A model generated the notes under the pieces. It was not told the DNA's origin and searched no databases. It worked only from the letters and a program-made list of their open reading frames with translations. DNA of 47,615 nucleotides from an uncultured Muribaculaceae bacterium (GTDB taxonomy: Bacteria; Bacteroidota; Bacteroidia; Bacteroidales; Muribaculaceae): assembly GCA_947174275.1 (NCBI GenBank), contig CAMWIJ010000017.1:1-47615 (forward strand). The letters are read 5' to 3'. Positions 1-7,721 of the stretch are shown here, piece by piece (positions within the stretch are counted from its first letter, which is position 1; each line of letters opens with the position of its first letter). The translations under genes were made by a program, and so were the position numbers.

Positions 1-48
1 ATCGGCTTGTCAATTTATAAGCTCTCTCTTTCTTAAGTTAGTGACATT

Positions 49-117
49 GCACGGCCCGTGCGTCCGAATGTCTCGCCTGATAATCAGGGTGTTGGCGGAC
101 GCACGAGCCGTGCGTCC
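49..117. repeat. Hairpin-spacer-hairpin intergenic repeat, copy 1
   Basis: The right end (97-117) is a perfect 9-bp hairpin, GGACGCACG-AGC-CGTGCGTCC. The left end (49-65) is its inverted partner with one mismatch and itself folds as GCACGG-C-CCGTGC. The spacer holds the small palindrome CCTGATAATCAGG. A second copy in the same orientation lies at 47511-47577. It sits about 95 bp downstream of the transketolase stop. The structure resembles REP/BIME repeats of other bacteria; that the family is spread genome-wide is an inference from two copies here. Confidence 0.8.
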
Positions 118-212
118 CTACAATTCGAGGCATTCATCTGAGTCTTGAAACACGCCCACGGCAATACTGAACTGAGCCTGTAATATGCAGTGCAATTCAG
201 GTTTGAGCCGGG

Positions 213-2255
213 TTATATCTTGCCGATGAATTTGAGCACCTGTTCGGTGATGTTTTGTACGGTGAAACCGAATTTCTCGTCGAGCACTTTGTAGGGGGCC
301 GATGCGCCGAAGCGTGTCATGCCGTAGACTTTTCCTTTGGAGCCTACGATGCTCTGCAGCGTTGCGGGCAGTCCGGCGGTCAGGCCGAAGCGGGGCACGT
401 TGCGCGGAAGCACACTGTCTTTGTATTCCTGACTCTGGTCTTCGAATAGGCCTGTCGAGGGGACTGAGACAACGCGGCAAGGCACACCTCCCGCCTCGAG
501 CTCAACAGCGACTTCGCAGAGTAACGACACCTCAGATCCGTTGGCGATAAGCACTACCTGGGGATAGGGGGTGTCCATCACTACATATCCGCCGCGACGA
601 GTGCCCTGAGCTTCCTCATAACGGCTTGTGGCGACTGCGGGCAGGTCTTTGATGTCCTGACGCGAAAGGATGAGGGCTGTGGGGCTGTCGTTGTTTTCCA
701 TCGCCATTTCCCATGCCACGGTAGTCTCGGCAGAGTCGGCGGGGCGCAGCACGAGCATCGAAGGTTTGCCCGAGAAGTTGCGGATCTGCTCCATGAGGCG
801 TATCTGCGCTTCCTGTTCGATGGGTTCGTGGGTGGGACCGTCCTCTCCGACACGGAATGCATCGTGAGTCCAGATATATTTCACGGGGAGCTCCATCAGT
901 GCCGACATGCGCACTGCCGGCTTCATGTAGTCGGAGAATACGAAGAATGTTCCGCAGGCTTCATGCATGCCGCCGTGGAGGGCAATACCGTTCATTACGG
1001 CTGCCATGGTGAGTTCGGCAACTCCGGCGTGTAGGAACCCGCCCGAGAAATCGCCGGAGATGAGTGCTCCGGTTTTCTTGAGGAATGCGTCGGTCTTGTC
1101 GGAGTTGGCCAGGTCGGCGCTTGATACAATCATGTTGTGCACTTTCTCGGCGAGGGCTGCGAGCACGTTGGCCGAAGCGGTGCGTGTGGCCTGGTCAGCT
1201 TTGTGCACGATTGCAGAGTAGTCGATTTCGGGGAGTTTGCCGGCGATGAAACCGGCGAGCACTTCTGCGCGGTCGGGATTGCCGGCTGCCCATTCATGCT
1301 CCTGTTCGCGGCGTTCGGCCACGATTTTGCGGAGCTCCTGATTGCGGGCTTCGTAGAGCGCTTTCGATGCTTCCCATATCTCGAACGGGTGCTCGGGATT
1401 GCCGCCGAGGTGACGCACGGTGGCTTCATAGTCGCCTCCGGCCGATTTGCTGATAGGGTTGCCGTGGGTGGAGCACTGTCCTTCGAAACTTGAGCCGTCG
1501 GCCTTTACGATGCCTTTGCCCATGATGGTGTGGCCGATGATGAGGGTCGGCTTTTCGGTTTCGGCGATTGCGGTTTCGAGAGCCTTGGATATCTCGTCGG
1601 CATCGTTGCCGTCAATTTCGATGACGCTCCATCCCCATGCGCGGTATTTTGCGGCGTAGTCCTCGCGGGTCACGGCATCGACGTTGGTCGAGAGCTGCAC
1701 GTCGTTGCAGTCGTAGAACATTATCAGGTTATGGAGTCCGAGGTAACCGGCCAGACGTCCGGCACCCTGAGATATTTCTTCCTGTATGCCACCGTCGGAG
1801 ATGAAGGCGTAGGTCTTGTGTTCAACGACCTTTCCGAAACGGGCGGCGAGGAAGCGCTCTGCGATGGCGCAGCCTACGGCCATCGTGTGTCCCTGTCCGA
1901 GGGGACCGGAGGTGTTCTCCACTCCTCGTTCGGGATCTACTTCGGGGTGACCGGGAGTGACGCTGCCCCACTGGCGGAACTGCTCAAGCTCGGCTATGGT
2001 GTATTTTCCGGTAAGGGCAAGAGTGGCGTAAAGCATTGTCGACATGTGACCCGGATCAAGGAAGAAGCGGTCGCGGGCAAACCATGTCGGGTCGTCGGGG
2101 TCGGTGACGAGATACTTCGAGTAAAGTACGTTGATAAAGTCGGCACCACCCATGGCGCCTCCGGGGTGACCCGATTTTGCTTTCTCTACCATCGATGCGC
2201 ATAGCACACGGATATTGTCGGCAACGCTCTCAAGAGTTTTCTTATCGGAATTCAT
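213..2255 (-). CDS. tkt: Transketolase
   Basis: This is a thiamine-diphosphate enzyme of the non-oxidative pentose phosphate pathway. It moves two-carbon ketol units between sugar phosphates in the cytoplasm. The 680-residue length is normal for a full transketolase. Visible motifs are SGHPGGAMG (residues 28-36), the diphosphate/Mg site SDGGIQEE followed by FYDCND, and in the central domain HDAFRVGEDGPTHEP, which matches the conserved GEDGPTHQP block. The ORF is open further upstream, but the ATG at 2255 gives the family N-terminus (MNSDKKTLES), and the extension would cross the promoter at 2322-2329. The gene is monocistronic here. A terminator (2437-2470) separates it from the upstream MFS gene, and an 18-bp dyad (2284-2328) covers its promoter and transcript start. 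Confidence 0.96.
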   Translation of the reverse strand: MNSDKKTLESVADNIRVLCASMVEKAKSGHPGGAMGGADFINVLYSKYLVTDPDDPTWFARDRFFLDPGHMSTMLYATLALTGKYTIAELEQFRQWGSVTPGHPEVDPERGVENTSGPLGQGHTMAVGCAIAERFLAARFGKVVEHKTYAFISDGGIQEEISQGAGRLAGYLGLHNLIMFYDCNDVQLSTNVDAVTREDYAAKYRAWGWSVIEIDGNDADEISKALETAIAETEKPTLIIGHTIMGKGIVKADGSSFEGQCSTHGNPISKSAGGDYEATVRHLGGNPEHPFEIWEASKALYEARNQELRKIVAERREQEHEWAAGNPDRAEVLAGFIAGKLPEIDYSAIVHKADQATRTASANVLAALAEKVHNMIVSSADLANSDKTDAFLKKTGALISGDFSGGFLHAGVAELTMAAVMNGIALHGGMHEACGTFFVFSDYMKPAVRMSALMELPVKYIWTHDAFRVGEDGPTHEPIEQEAQIRLMEQIRNFSGKPSMLVLRPADSAETTVAWEMAMENNDSPTALILSRQDIKDLPAVATSRYEEAQGTRRGGYVVMDTPYPQVVLIANGSEVSLLCEVAVELEAGGVPCRVVSVPSTGLFEDQSQEYKDSVLPRNVPRFGLTAGLPATLQSIVGSKGKVYGMTRFGASAPYKVLDEKFGFTVQNITEQVLKFIGKI

Positions 2256-2283
2256 TATTAAACAGTGTTTTGTGATTGTTTTG

Positions 2284-2328
2284 ATATTTGTGGTGCGAAA
2301 GCGCTTAACCCTTTCACACCACAAATAT
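2284..2328 (-). promoter_or_regulatory. tkt promoter overlapped by an 18-bp dyad
   Basis: Two 18-nt arms (2284-2301 and 2311-2328) are inverted copies with one mismatch, separated by 9 bp. The upstream arm includes most of a Bacteroidetes -7 element, TATATTTG, on the minus strand (2329-2322). Transcription would therefore begin inside the dyad, and the other arm lies about 30 bp before the tkt ATG. No clear -33 TTTG is seen at the ideal spacing (an ATTG lies 14 bp away). The dyad could be an operator or a 5' mRNA hairpin; which one is not decidable from sequence. Confidence 0.55.
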
Positions 2329-2436
2329 AGCTATTTTTTTTAACAATCGGGGTCACATAGAGTTCAATTCGCATTTCAATTGTCGAAACCGTGGCGCCGG
2401 GGGATGTCGTTGCGGTTTCACTGCGGTGAAAACGCA

Positions 2437-2470
2437 ACGAGAGCCGCGGCAACACAACCGCGGCTCTCGT
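2437..2470 (-). terminator. Terminator after the MFS transporter
   Basis: A 13-bp perfect GC-rich stem (ACGAGAGCCGCGG with its complement) has an 8-nt loop. It lies 22 bp past the MFS stop codon and is followed on the minus strand by a short T-rich run (GTTGCGTTTT). It insulates the tkt promoter from readthrough. Confidence 0.75.
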
Positions 2471-2491
2471 CGTGAAGTTTATGTGTCGGTT

Positions 2492-4075
2492 TTAGTCGAC
2501 GGGAATGTTTTTGTTGACGTTCTTGCAGCCGATTACTGCATAGTAGAACAGATAGAGCAGCATCGCTATCACGAGCCAGTAGCTGCCCATGTAGCCTACC
2601 GACGGAGCGAGCACGCTGTGCTGCACCAGAGGCATGATGCCGCCGCCGACAACGAGCATCATGAAGATGCCGGAAGCCTGTTCGGTGTATTTGCCGAGGC
2701 CTTCGACTGCGAGGTTGAAAATGCCGCCCCACATGAGCGAGGTGCAGAGACCGCAGATGATGAGGAATATCGCGCTGAGGGGAATTGTGGGAGTCTCAAG
2801 CATTTTGGCAGCATCGTCGGCCTTTACGTTGGCCTGCTTGTAGAGCTCTTCCTTGAGGTTGATTTCCTTTTTAGTCTCGGGATGGATGTATTTTTCGCTC
2901 CATTCGAAGGCGGCCGGGTCATTTTTAAATTCTTCGATTGCCGAAGTCGGCAGACCTACGTTTGTAAGGATGTATTCGGTCTTGGCGTCGGGGTCATAGA
3001 TGAATTTGGGCACATCGATGCGGCTTGTCTTGGGTATCATGATGGCGATGAGCACAAGGAGAGCGCCCAGGCTCGACACGACGAGGAGCTGTGCGCGGGT
3101 TGAAATCACGCCCGAGATGGCTCCCGAGGCGATACGGCCCACGAGCATGAGCAGCCAGTAGACCATCACGATTGCACCGCCGATTGCGGCTCCGTTGACG
3201 AGGATGCCTGCGCCTGCTTCAGCTGAGTCGGAGAGATAGAAATTGAGTTCGGCGGGAATGCCGATCTCTATGCCGACATAGAAGAATATGCCGATGGCTC
3301 CGAGCACGAAGTGGCGGAACGACCATGCTGAATGACGGTTGGGCTGTGCGGTTTTGCCTGCGGCAGCCTCGGCGCGTGCGCGTTCGAGTGCGGGCTCGGG
3401 GATGCGTGCAAGCGATATGATGAGGTAAGAGAGTGCGAAGATAGCCATGCCGATGAAGAGCAGGGGAGCCACGTCGCTCATTGATGTGCGCGAGGTGACG
3501 GTGCCGATGAGGGCGCCTACGAGCATCGGGGTGAGCGAGCCGGCCAGTGAGTTGAGCGACGAACCGGTCTGGAGCAGCTGGTTGCCTTTCTTGCCGCCGC
3601 CGCCGAGTATGTTGAGCATCGGGTTGACAACGGTGTTGAGCATACATACGCAGAAGCCGCAGATGAATGCGCCGAGCAGGTAGATGAAGAGGTTGAGGGT
3701 GACAGGCATTTCCTTGACAATGCTTTCGCCGAGATAGTTTTCTTCAGTCACAGCGGTGGTGAACACGGCGATGTCGCCGCCGAACACGCTGCTGAGATAC
3801 TGCACTCCGAGGCCGAAGAAGCCGAGCACGAGAGCCAGCAGAGCGGTTTTTTTGTAGCCGACGCGTGCGAGCATCTTGCCGGCGGGTATGCCCATGAAGA
3901 GATAGGCTGCGAAGTTCATAAGGTTGCCGAGCATGCCGGCCCAGGGGTACTGGTTGCCCCAGATGTTACCGAACGGCGCCGCCATGTTGGTAACGAACGA
4001 AATCATGGCAAAGAGAAACATCATCGTGATGATAGGCACGAGATTGCTTTTGCCTGTGGCTGTGTTTGATGACAT
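2492..4075 (-). CDS. Sugar MFS transporter, FucP/GluP type
   Basis: This is a polytopic inner-membrane transporter of the major facilitator superfamily. The opening segment (FLFAMISFVTNMAAPFGNIW) and the early helix-loop block ending MLARVGYKKTALL resemble the fucose/glucose/galactose:H+ symporter group. It has 527 residues, longer than the roughly 430 usual for FucP. The extra length is mainly a hydrophilic stretch at about residues 345-425, between two late helices, with a smaller one near residues 88-112. The start ATG at 4075 directly precedes a charged N-terminus and the first helix. The gene stands alone with its own promoter and terminator. A perfect 11-bp inverted repeat surrounds the promoter (4192-4239), suggesting regulated expression. 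The substrate is not determined by the sequence; a hexose is the likeliest guess. Confidence 0.85.
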   Translation of the reverse strand: MSSNTATGKSNLVPIITMMFLFAMISFVTNMAAPFGNIWGNQYPWAGMLGNLMNFAAYLFMGIPAGKMLARVGYKKTALLALVLGFFGLGVQYLSSVFGGDIAVFTTAVTEENYLGESIVKEMPVTLNLFIYLLGAFICGFCVCMLNTVVNPMLNILGGGGKKGNQLLQTGSSLNSLAGSLTPMLVGALIGTVTSRTSMSDVAPLLFIGMAIFALSYLIISLARIPEPALERARAEAAAGKTAQPNRHSAWSFRHFVLGAIGIFFYVGIEIGIPAELNFYLSDSAEAGAGILVNGAAIGGAIVMVYWLLMLVGRIASGAISGVISTRAQLLVVSSLGALLVLIAIMIPKTSRIDVPKFIYDPDAKTEYILTNVGLPTSAIEEFKNDPAAFEWSEKYIHPETKKEINLKEELYKQANVKADDAAKMLETPTIPLSAIFLIICGLCTSLMWGGIFNLAVEGLGKYTEQASGIFMMLVVGGGIMPLVQHSVLAPSVGYMGSYWLVIAMLLYLFYYAVIGCKNVNKNIPVD

Positions 4076-4191
4076 TAGTGAATTAGTTTTATGGATTAGT
4101 TATTAGTGAATTTAGTTCAGGTAAGTTTCATGGATGACAGTTTTCCGATGGCTTCATGAGTCTGATATCGAGCTATGCGATGCAGGCGGAA

Positions 4192-4239
4192 ATTACTTAT
4201 TCAATGCAAAGATAGATTTTTTTGGCGTGAATAAGTAAT
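4192..4239 (-). promoter_or_regulatory. MFS transporter promoter with flanking inverted repeat
   Basis: A -7 element TATCTTTG is read on the minus strand at 4214-4207. It is flanked by a perfect 11-bp inverted repeat: GAATAAGTAAT at 4229-4239 near the -33 position and ATTACTTATTC at 4192-4202 at the expected transcript start. This places two half-sites either side of the core promoter, as for a dimeric or looping repressor. The resulting leader is about 125 nt. Confidence 0.5.
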
Positions 4240-4292
4240 AAAATTGTATCAAATTTTGAAAAAATCCTTTAAAACGGGCATTGCAGGCGAAA

Positions 4293-4967
4293 TCAGTATT
4301 CGCGGGCTCCGAAAATGGCTGTCCCCACACGCACAAGGTTTGAGCCTTGGGCGATGGCTATGTCGCGGTCGTCGCTCATGCCCATGCTGAGGGTGTCGAA
4401 GCCGCGCAGTCCGAGCGATGCGTCGTTTCTGATTTTGTTGAAGCATGCGGCTATAGCGGCGAAGTCGTCGGTGATGCGGCGGGTGTCGTCGGTGTTCGAC
4501 GCCATGCCCATCAGCCCGCATATATGCGTGGCCTGCAGTGACTCGAATTTCCTTTCCGTGAAATATGCCTCGAGTTCGTCAACCGAAAAGCCGAATTTGG
4601 TCTCCTCCTTTGCCACATGGAGCTGGAGCAGCACGCGTGTCACGACACCGGCTCTGGCCGACTCGCTGTCGATGAGGCCGAGCAGACGCTCGGTGTCGAC
4701 ACTCTCTATCAGGGCAGTCTTGCCGATGAGCTGGCGCACCTTGTTGGTTTGCAGATGGCCTATGAAATGCCATTCGACATCGGCGGGCATCTGCGGTATT
4801 TTGGCAAGGAGTTCCTGCACGCGGCTTTCGCCGAAGCGGCGCTGACCGGCGTCGTAGGCAGCCCGCAACGCCTCCACGGGATGGAATTTTGAAACAGCGA
4901 CGAGGCCGACGCCTGCGGGAATCGAGCGTCTGACCTCGTCGAGTTGTTCTGCTACACGGGTATACAT
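4293..4967 (-). CDS. yggS: YggS/PLPBP family pyridoxal phosphate homeostasis protein
   Basis: This is a cytoplasmic PLP-binding protein that buffers free pyridoxal 5'-phosphate and affects amino-acid metabolism; no catalytic activity is established for the family. The 224-residue length fits. The PLP lysine is in AVSKFHP (Lys27), followed by the signature blocks FGESRVQEL and WHFIGHLQTNK. Near the C-terminus, SMGMSDDRDIAIAQGS is the conserved phosphate-binding segment, and the protein ends with RVGTAIFGARE as family members do. It starts 13 bp after the DUF4494 stop, so the two are almost certainly co-transcribed from the promoter at 5473-5503. Confidence 0.95.
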   Translation of the reverse strand: MYTRVAEQLDEVRRSIPAGVGLVAVSKFHPVEALRAAYDAGQRRFGESRVQELLAKIPQMPADVEWHFIGHLQTNKVRQLIGKTALIESVDTERLLGLIDSESARAGVVTRVLLQLHVAKEETKFGFSVDELEAYFTERKFESLQATHICGLMGMASNTDDTRRITDDFAAIAACFNKIRNDASLGLRGFDTLSMGMSDDRDIAIAQGSNLVRVGTAIFGAREY

Positions 4968-4980
4968 TGTCGCGTCAGTA

Positions 4981-5439
4981 TCAGTCGTTTTTCGCTGAAG
5001 AGCTGTCGCCCTGCACCTTCACCTTGTATACGTCGAGAATGGGAGTCTCGGTGATAGATACGATTTCGTAGTCGGCCATCGTGGTTTTCATCTCGTCGAT
5101 GAAGTGCTCGAGGGCGCCTTTGAAGTCGCTTGCCGCCACGAGTATGAGTGAAGTGGATTTCTTTTCCTGTGCTGTTTTCTCATCGATAGTGATGAACGCC
5201 ACCTTTGTCAGATACCAGCGGTCGGCAGAGTCGTCCCAGAATATTTCCGCTATCTTGGTGCGCTTGACGGCCGACACCGAAAATTCGCCGGATATGAAGG
5301 GGGTTATCTCCTCGATGATGCGAGACTCAGCTTCGGTAAAAGTCAGCGCGTCGACCAGAAAGGTGTCATTGACTTTTTTCTCGATGCCGTTTTCCATTAT
5401 TTTGCGGTAAGCTACCTTACATTCAAACCAGTTTGCCAT
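4981..5439 (-). CDS. DUF4494 domain protein
   Basis: This is a 152-residue soluble protein of a family found mainly in Bacteroidetes. It opens with NWFECKVAYRKIMENG and continues with a VDALTFTEAE segment, both typical of DUF4494. It has no signal peptide or membrane segment. The middle carries a KIAEIFWD stretch and the C-terminus a hydrophilic tail. The biochemical role is unknown. The gene is first in a two-gene unit with yggS (13-bp gap) and has a consensus promoter upstream, so a link to PLP or amino-acid metabolism is suggested only by proximity. Confidence 0.85.
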   Translation of the reverse strand: MANWFECKVAYRKIMENGIEKKVNDTFLVDALTFTEAESRIIEEITPFISGEFSVSAVKRTKIAEIFWDDSADRWYLTKVAFITIDEKTAQEKKSTSLILVAASDFKGALEHFIDEMKTTMADYEIVSITETPILDVYKVKVQGDSSSAKND

Positions 5440-5472
5440 AGTTGTTGTCTGTTTATATTTTTTTTAGCTTGG

Positions 5473-5503
5473 CAAAGGTAGTGAGATTTCACGATACGAC
5501 AAA
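5473..5503 (-). promoter_or_regulatory. Promoter of the DUF4494-yggS unit
   Basis: On the minus strand TTTG (5503-5500) is followed after exactly 19 bp by TACCTTTG (5480-5473). This is the Bacteroidetes housekeeping (sigma-ABfr) consensus, 34 bp upstream of the DUF4494 start. Confidence 0.8.
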
Positions 5504-5661
5504 GCATGCCTGATGTGAAAAAACTTTTTTTAACCCGACGCCGCGCATGTTTTTTTAGAGGAATGTAACATTTTCGCGCAAAAGTTTGTTTTCATTAATA
5601 TATTTTTGCAAATTGCGATGCGACGCCATCGGTGGTGTTGTGCGTCATTAAATGATAGTAT

Positions 5662-5907
5662 ATGTCAGCAGTCAGTTATATGTTACGATGGCCACGCCGT
5701 GTAGTGCGGTTTTATACCGACGGATTCCGGTCGATGACGGTAGGCCGCAAGCTGTGGGTCATAATAATCATAAAGCTGATTGTGATATTCGGGGTATTGA
5801 AACTTTTTTTCTTTCCGGATTTTCTCGGCAGCCGCTACGACAGCGATGCCGACCGGGCCGGGGCGGTGCGTGAGTCGCTGACCTCTGTCGATAGCAACTG
5901 TTTTTAA
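5662..5907 (+). CDS. DUF4492 small membrane protein
   Basis: This 81-residue protein has one strongly hydrophobic helix (VIIIIKLIVIFGVLKLFFFP) preceded by the family hallmark FYTDGFRSMTVGRKLW. It is a short single-span inner-membrane protein of unknown biochemical role. In Bacteroidetes this family sits directly before the cytochrome bd genes, and here it ends 13 bp before cydA. It may be an accessory or assembly subunit like the small CydX/CydS peptides, but that is inference. The ATG at 5662 is used; the Met at residue 7 is an equally reasonable start. The ATG at 5734 would cut off the FYTDGFRS motif. Confidence 0.8.
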   Translation: MSAVSYMLRWPRRVVRFYTDGFRSMTVGRKLWVIIIIKLIVIFGVLKLFFFPDFLGSRYDSDADRAGAVRESLTSVDSNCF

Positions 5908-5920
5908 TCAGAATATAACC

Positions 5921-7498
5921 ATGGATGAACTTATCAATGTCGTAGACTGGTCGAGATGGCAATTCGCTCTGACGGCGATTGTGCACTGGCTGTTTGTGCC
6001 TCTGACTATAGGCCTTTCGCTTATAATAGGCATAATGGAGACGGTCTATTACCGTACACGCAATGAGAAATGGCTTCGTATCACGAAGTTCTGGATGACA
6101 CTGTTCGGCATCAACTTCGCCTGCGGAGTAGCCACCGGCCTTATCCTTGAATTTGAGTTCGGCACCAACTGGTCGAACTATTCATGGTTTGTCGGCGACA
6201 TATTCGGCGCGCCGCTTGCCATCGAGGGCATCGTGGCGTTTTTTCTTGAGTCGACATTTATTGCCGTCATGTTTTTCGGATGGAAGCGGGTCAGTCCGCG
6301 TTTCCACCTTGCGGCGACATGGCTTACGGCAATAGGTGTGGCGCTGTCGGCGTTATGGATACTTGTGGCCAACGCCTGGATGCAATATCCGGCCGGCATG
6401 GAATTTGATCCGGAGCAGATGCGCAATGTCATGGTGAGTTTTAAGGATGTGGTGCTGTCGCCGGTGGCGGTCAACAAATTCTTCCACACGGTGTTGAGCG
6501 GCTGGGTGCTCGGGTCGGTCTTTGTGGTTGGAGTGAGCTGCTGGCTTCTGATAAAGCGCAATAACCGCGACTTCGCCCTGCGGTCAATAAAGGTGGCCGG
6601 CGCAGTCGGTCTTGCCGGCATAGTGCTTACGATGTGGACCGGCGACGGTTCTGCAGTCGAGGTGTCGAAATACCAGCCCATGAAACTGGCGGCGATGGAA
6701 GGTCTGTATTCCGGAAGCGAGGGGCAAGGGCTTGTGGCATTCGGTTTTGTCAATACCGACAAGCGGCCTTTCGACGGACAGAAAGCCATCCATGCAGAGG
6801 TCAGCATACCCAAAGGGCTGTCGATACTCGCCCGTCATGATGCCGACGCGTTTGTGCCCGGCATCGAAGACCTTATACGCGGATATGCTGTCAATGAGTC
6901 AGGCGACACCGTATATAAGGATGTGTCGTATGCGCGGCGCATAGAGATGGGCAAGACGGCCCGGCAGGCTCTCCGCGACTATGATGCGGCGATGAAGCGC
7001 GGCGACGCGGCGGCTATGGCTTCGGCAAAGCGGATCATCGACGACAATTTCAGATATTTCGGCTACGGCTATCTCAACGCGCCTGAAGATGCAGTTCCGC
7101 CGGTAGCGGTGTCGTTTTATTCGTTCCGCGTGATGGTGATGGCCGGAGGCTATCTGCTGCTGTTCTTCATTGTTGTGGCGTGGGCTTCGTGGCGACGCAA
7201 GGTCAACCTGCTTCAAAACAGATGGTTCTGTATCTTAGGACTGCTGACGATACCGGTGGTGTGGATATGCAGCGAGGCCGGCTGGGTGCTGGCCGAAGTG
7301 GGGCGTCAGCCGTGGACCATCGAGGGGCTGCTCCCTGTCAATGCCGCTGTTTCGGCTATTTCATCCGGCTCCGTGCAGACCACATTCTGGCTCTTTGTGG
7401 CACTCTTCACTGTGCTTCTCGTGGCGGAAGTCAGCATTATGGTGCGCCACATCAGACGCAAGGCCGAGACCGACATGTTTTACGAGCCTGAAAAATAA
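5921..7498 (+). CDS. cydA: Cytochrome bd ubiquinol oxidase subunit I
   Basis: This is the catalytic heme-bearing subunit of the high-affinity terminal oxidase, which reduces oxygen to water with menaquinol in the inner membrane. It lets an otherwise anaerobic gut bacterium respire at nanomolar oxygen. The 525-residue length fits. Heme ligand His22 lies in RWQFALTAIVHWLFVPLT, equivalent to His19 of the E. coli enzyme. The quinol loop occupies roughly residues 240-370, and GWVLAEVGRQPW is the signature near the C-terminus. The gene is 13 bp after the DUF4492 gene and 223 bp before cydB. That gap is filled by a large palindromic element that could tune the ratio of the two subunits. Confidence 0.97.
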   Translation: MDELINVVDWSRWQFALTAIVHWLFVPLTIGLSLIIGIMETVYYRTRNEKWLRITKFWMTLFGINFACGVATGLILEFEFGTNWSNYSWFVGDIFGAPLAIEGIVAFFLESTFIAVMFFGWKRVSPRFHLAATWLTAIGVALSALWILVANAWMQYPAGMEFDPEQMRNVMVSFKDVVLSPVAVNKFFHTVLSGWVLGSVFVVGVSCWLLIKRNNRDFALRSIKVAGAVGLAGIVLTMWTGDGSAVEVSKYQPMKLAAMEGLYSGSEGQGLVAFGFVNTDKRPFDGQKAIHAEVSIPKGLSILARHDADAFVPGIEDLIRGYAVNESGDTVYKDVSYARRIEMGKTARQALRDYDAAMKRGDAAAMASAKRIIDDNFRYFGYGYLNAPEDAVPPVAVSFYSFRVMVMAGGYLLLFFIVVAWASWRRKVNLLQNRWFCILGLLTIPVVWICSEAGWVLAEVGRQPWTIEGLLPVNAAVSAISSGSVQTTFWLFVALFTVLLVAEVSIMVRHIRRKAETDMFYEPEK

Positions 7499-7508
7499 GT
7501 ATAAATCT

Positions 7509-7529
7509 AAGAGTAAGTTTACTTTTAAA
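7509..7529. repeat. Solo terminus-like repeat beside the cydA-cydB palindrome
   Basis: The sequence at 7510-7529 (AGAGTAAGTTTACTTTTAAA) is the inverted copy, with one mismatch, of the right end of the palindromic element (7686-7705). It lies outside the element proper, which begins at 7545. It looks like a leftover terminus or a small duplication created when the element moved or rearranged. Confidence 0.6.
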
Positions 7530-7544
7530 CCAAATTAAATATTT

Positions 7545-7705
7545 GAGTATGTTCGATTAATTTTTGATTTCATCACAAAGGATCTTTTGGGCTCTTTTTT
7601 AAAGATTTCATCAGTCACGATGCCCGCATCGCTCCCTCTTCAACTTTAAAAAAGCCCTCCAAAATCTCTCTTTGTGCTAAAATCATTTAAAAGTAAACAT
7701 ACTCT
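7545..7705 (-). repeat. 161-bp palindromic element with conserved core (copy A)
   Basis: Two imperfectly complementary arms of about 65 nt pair around a central perfect hairpin, CGATGC-CC-GCATCG (7618-7631), at the geometric centre. On the minus strand the hairpin is flanked by GAAGAGGGAG on one side and TGACTGATGAA on the other; these do not pair, leaving an asymmetric internal loop. The element at 35242-35404 has the same length, the same flanks and a hairpin with different but still complementary stem bases. It lies within the cydA-cydB transcript. The arrangement could be a non-autonomous mobile element, or an RNA structure for attenuation or processing. Confidence 0.75.
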
Positions 7706-7721
7706 AAAAAACATCTGACGT

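Noticed and set aside
1530-2204. A 224-codon plus-strand frame in tkt
   Set aside because: It is a shadow of transketolase; no start signal or domain.
5601-5608. Consensus promoter for DUF4492-cydAB
   Set aside because: TATTTTTG could be a -7 element, but the nearest TTTG is only 12 bp upstream and the 19-bp position does not match, so I do not list it as a promoter.
7499-7721. A small gene in the cydA-cydB gap
   Set aside because: No open frame of useful length exists; the gap is explained by the palindromic element.
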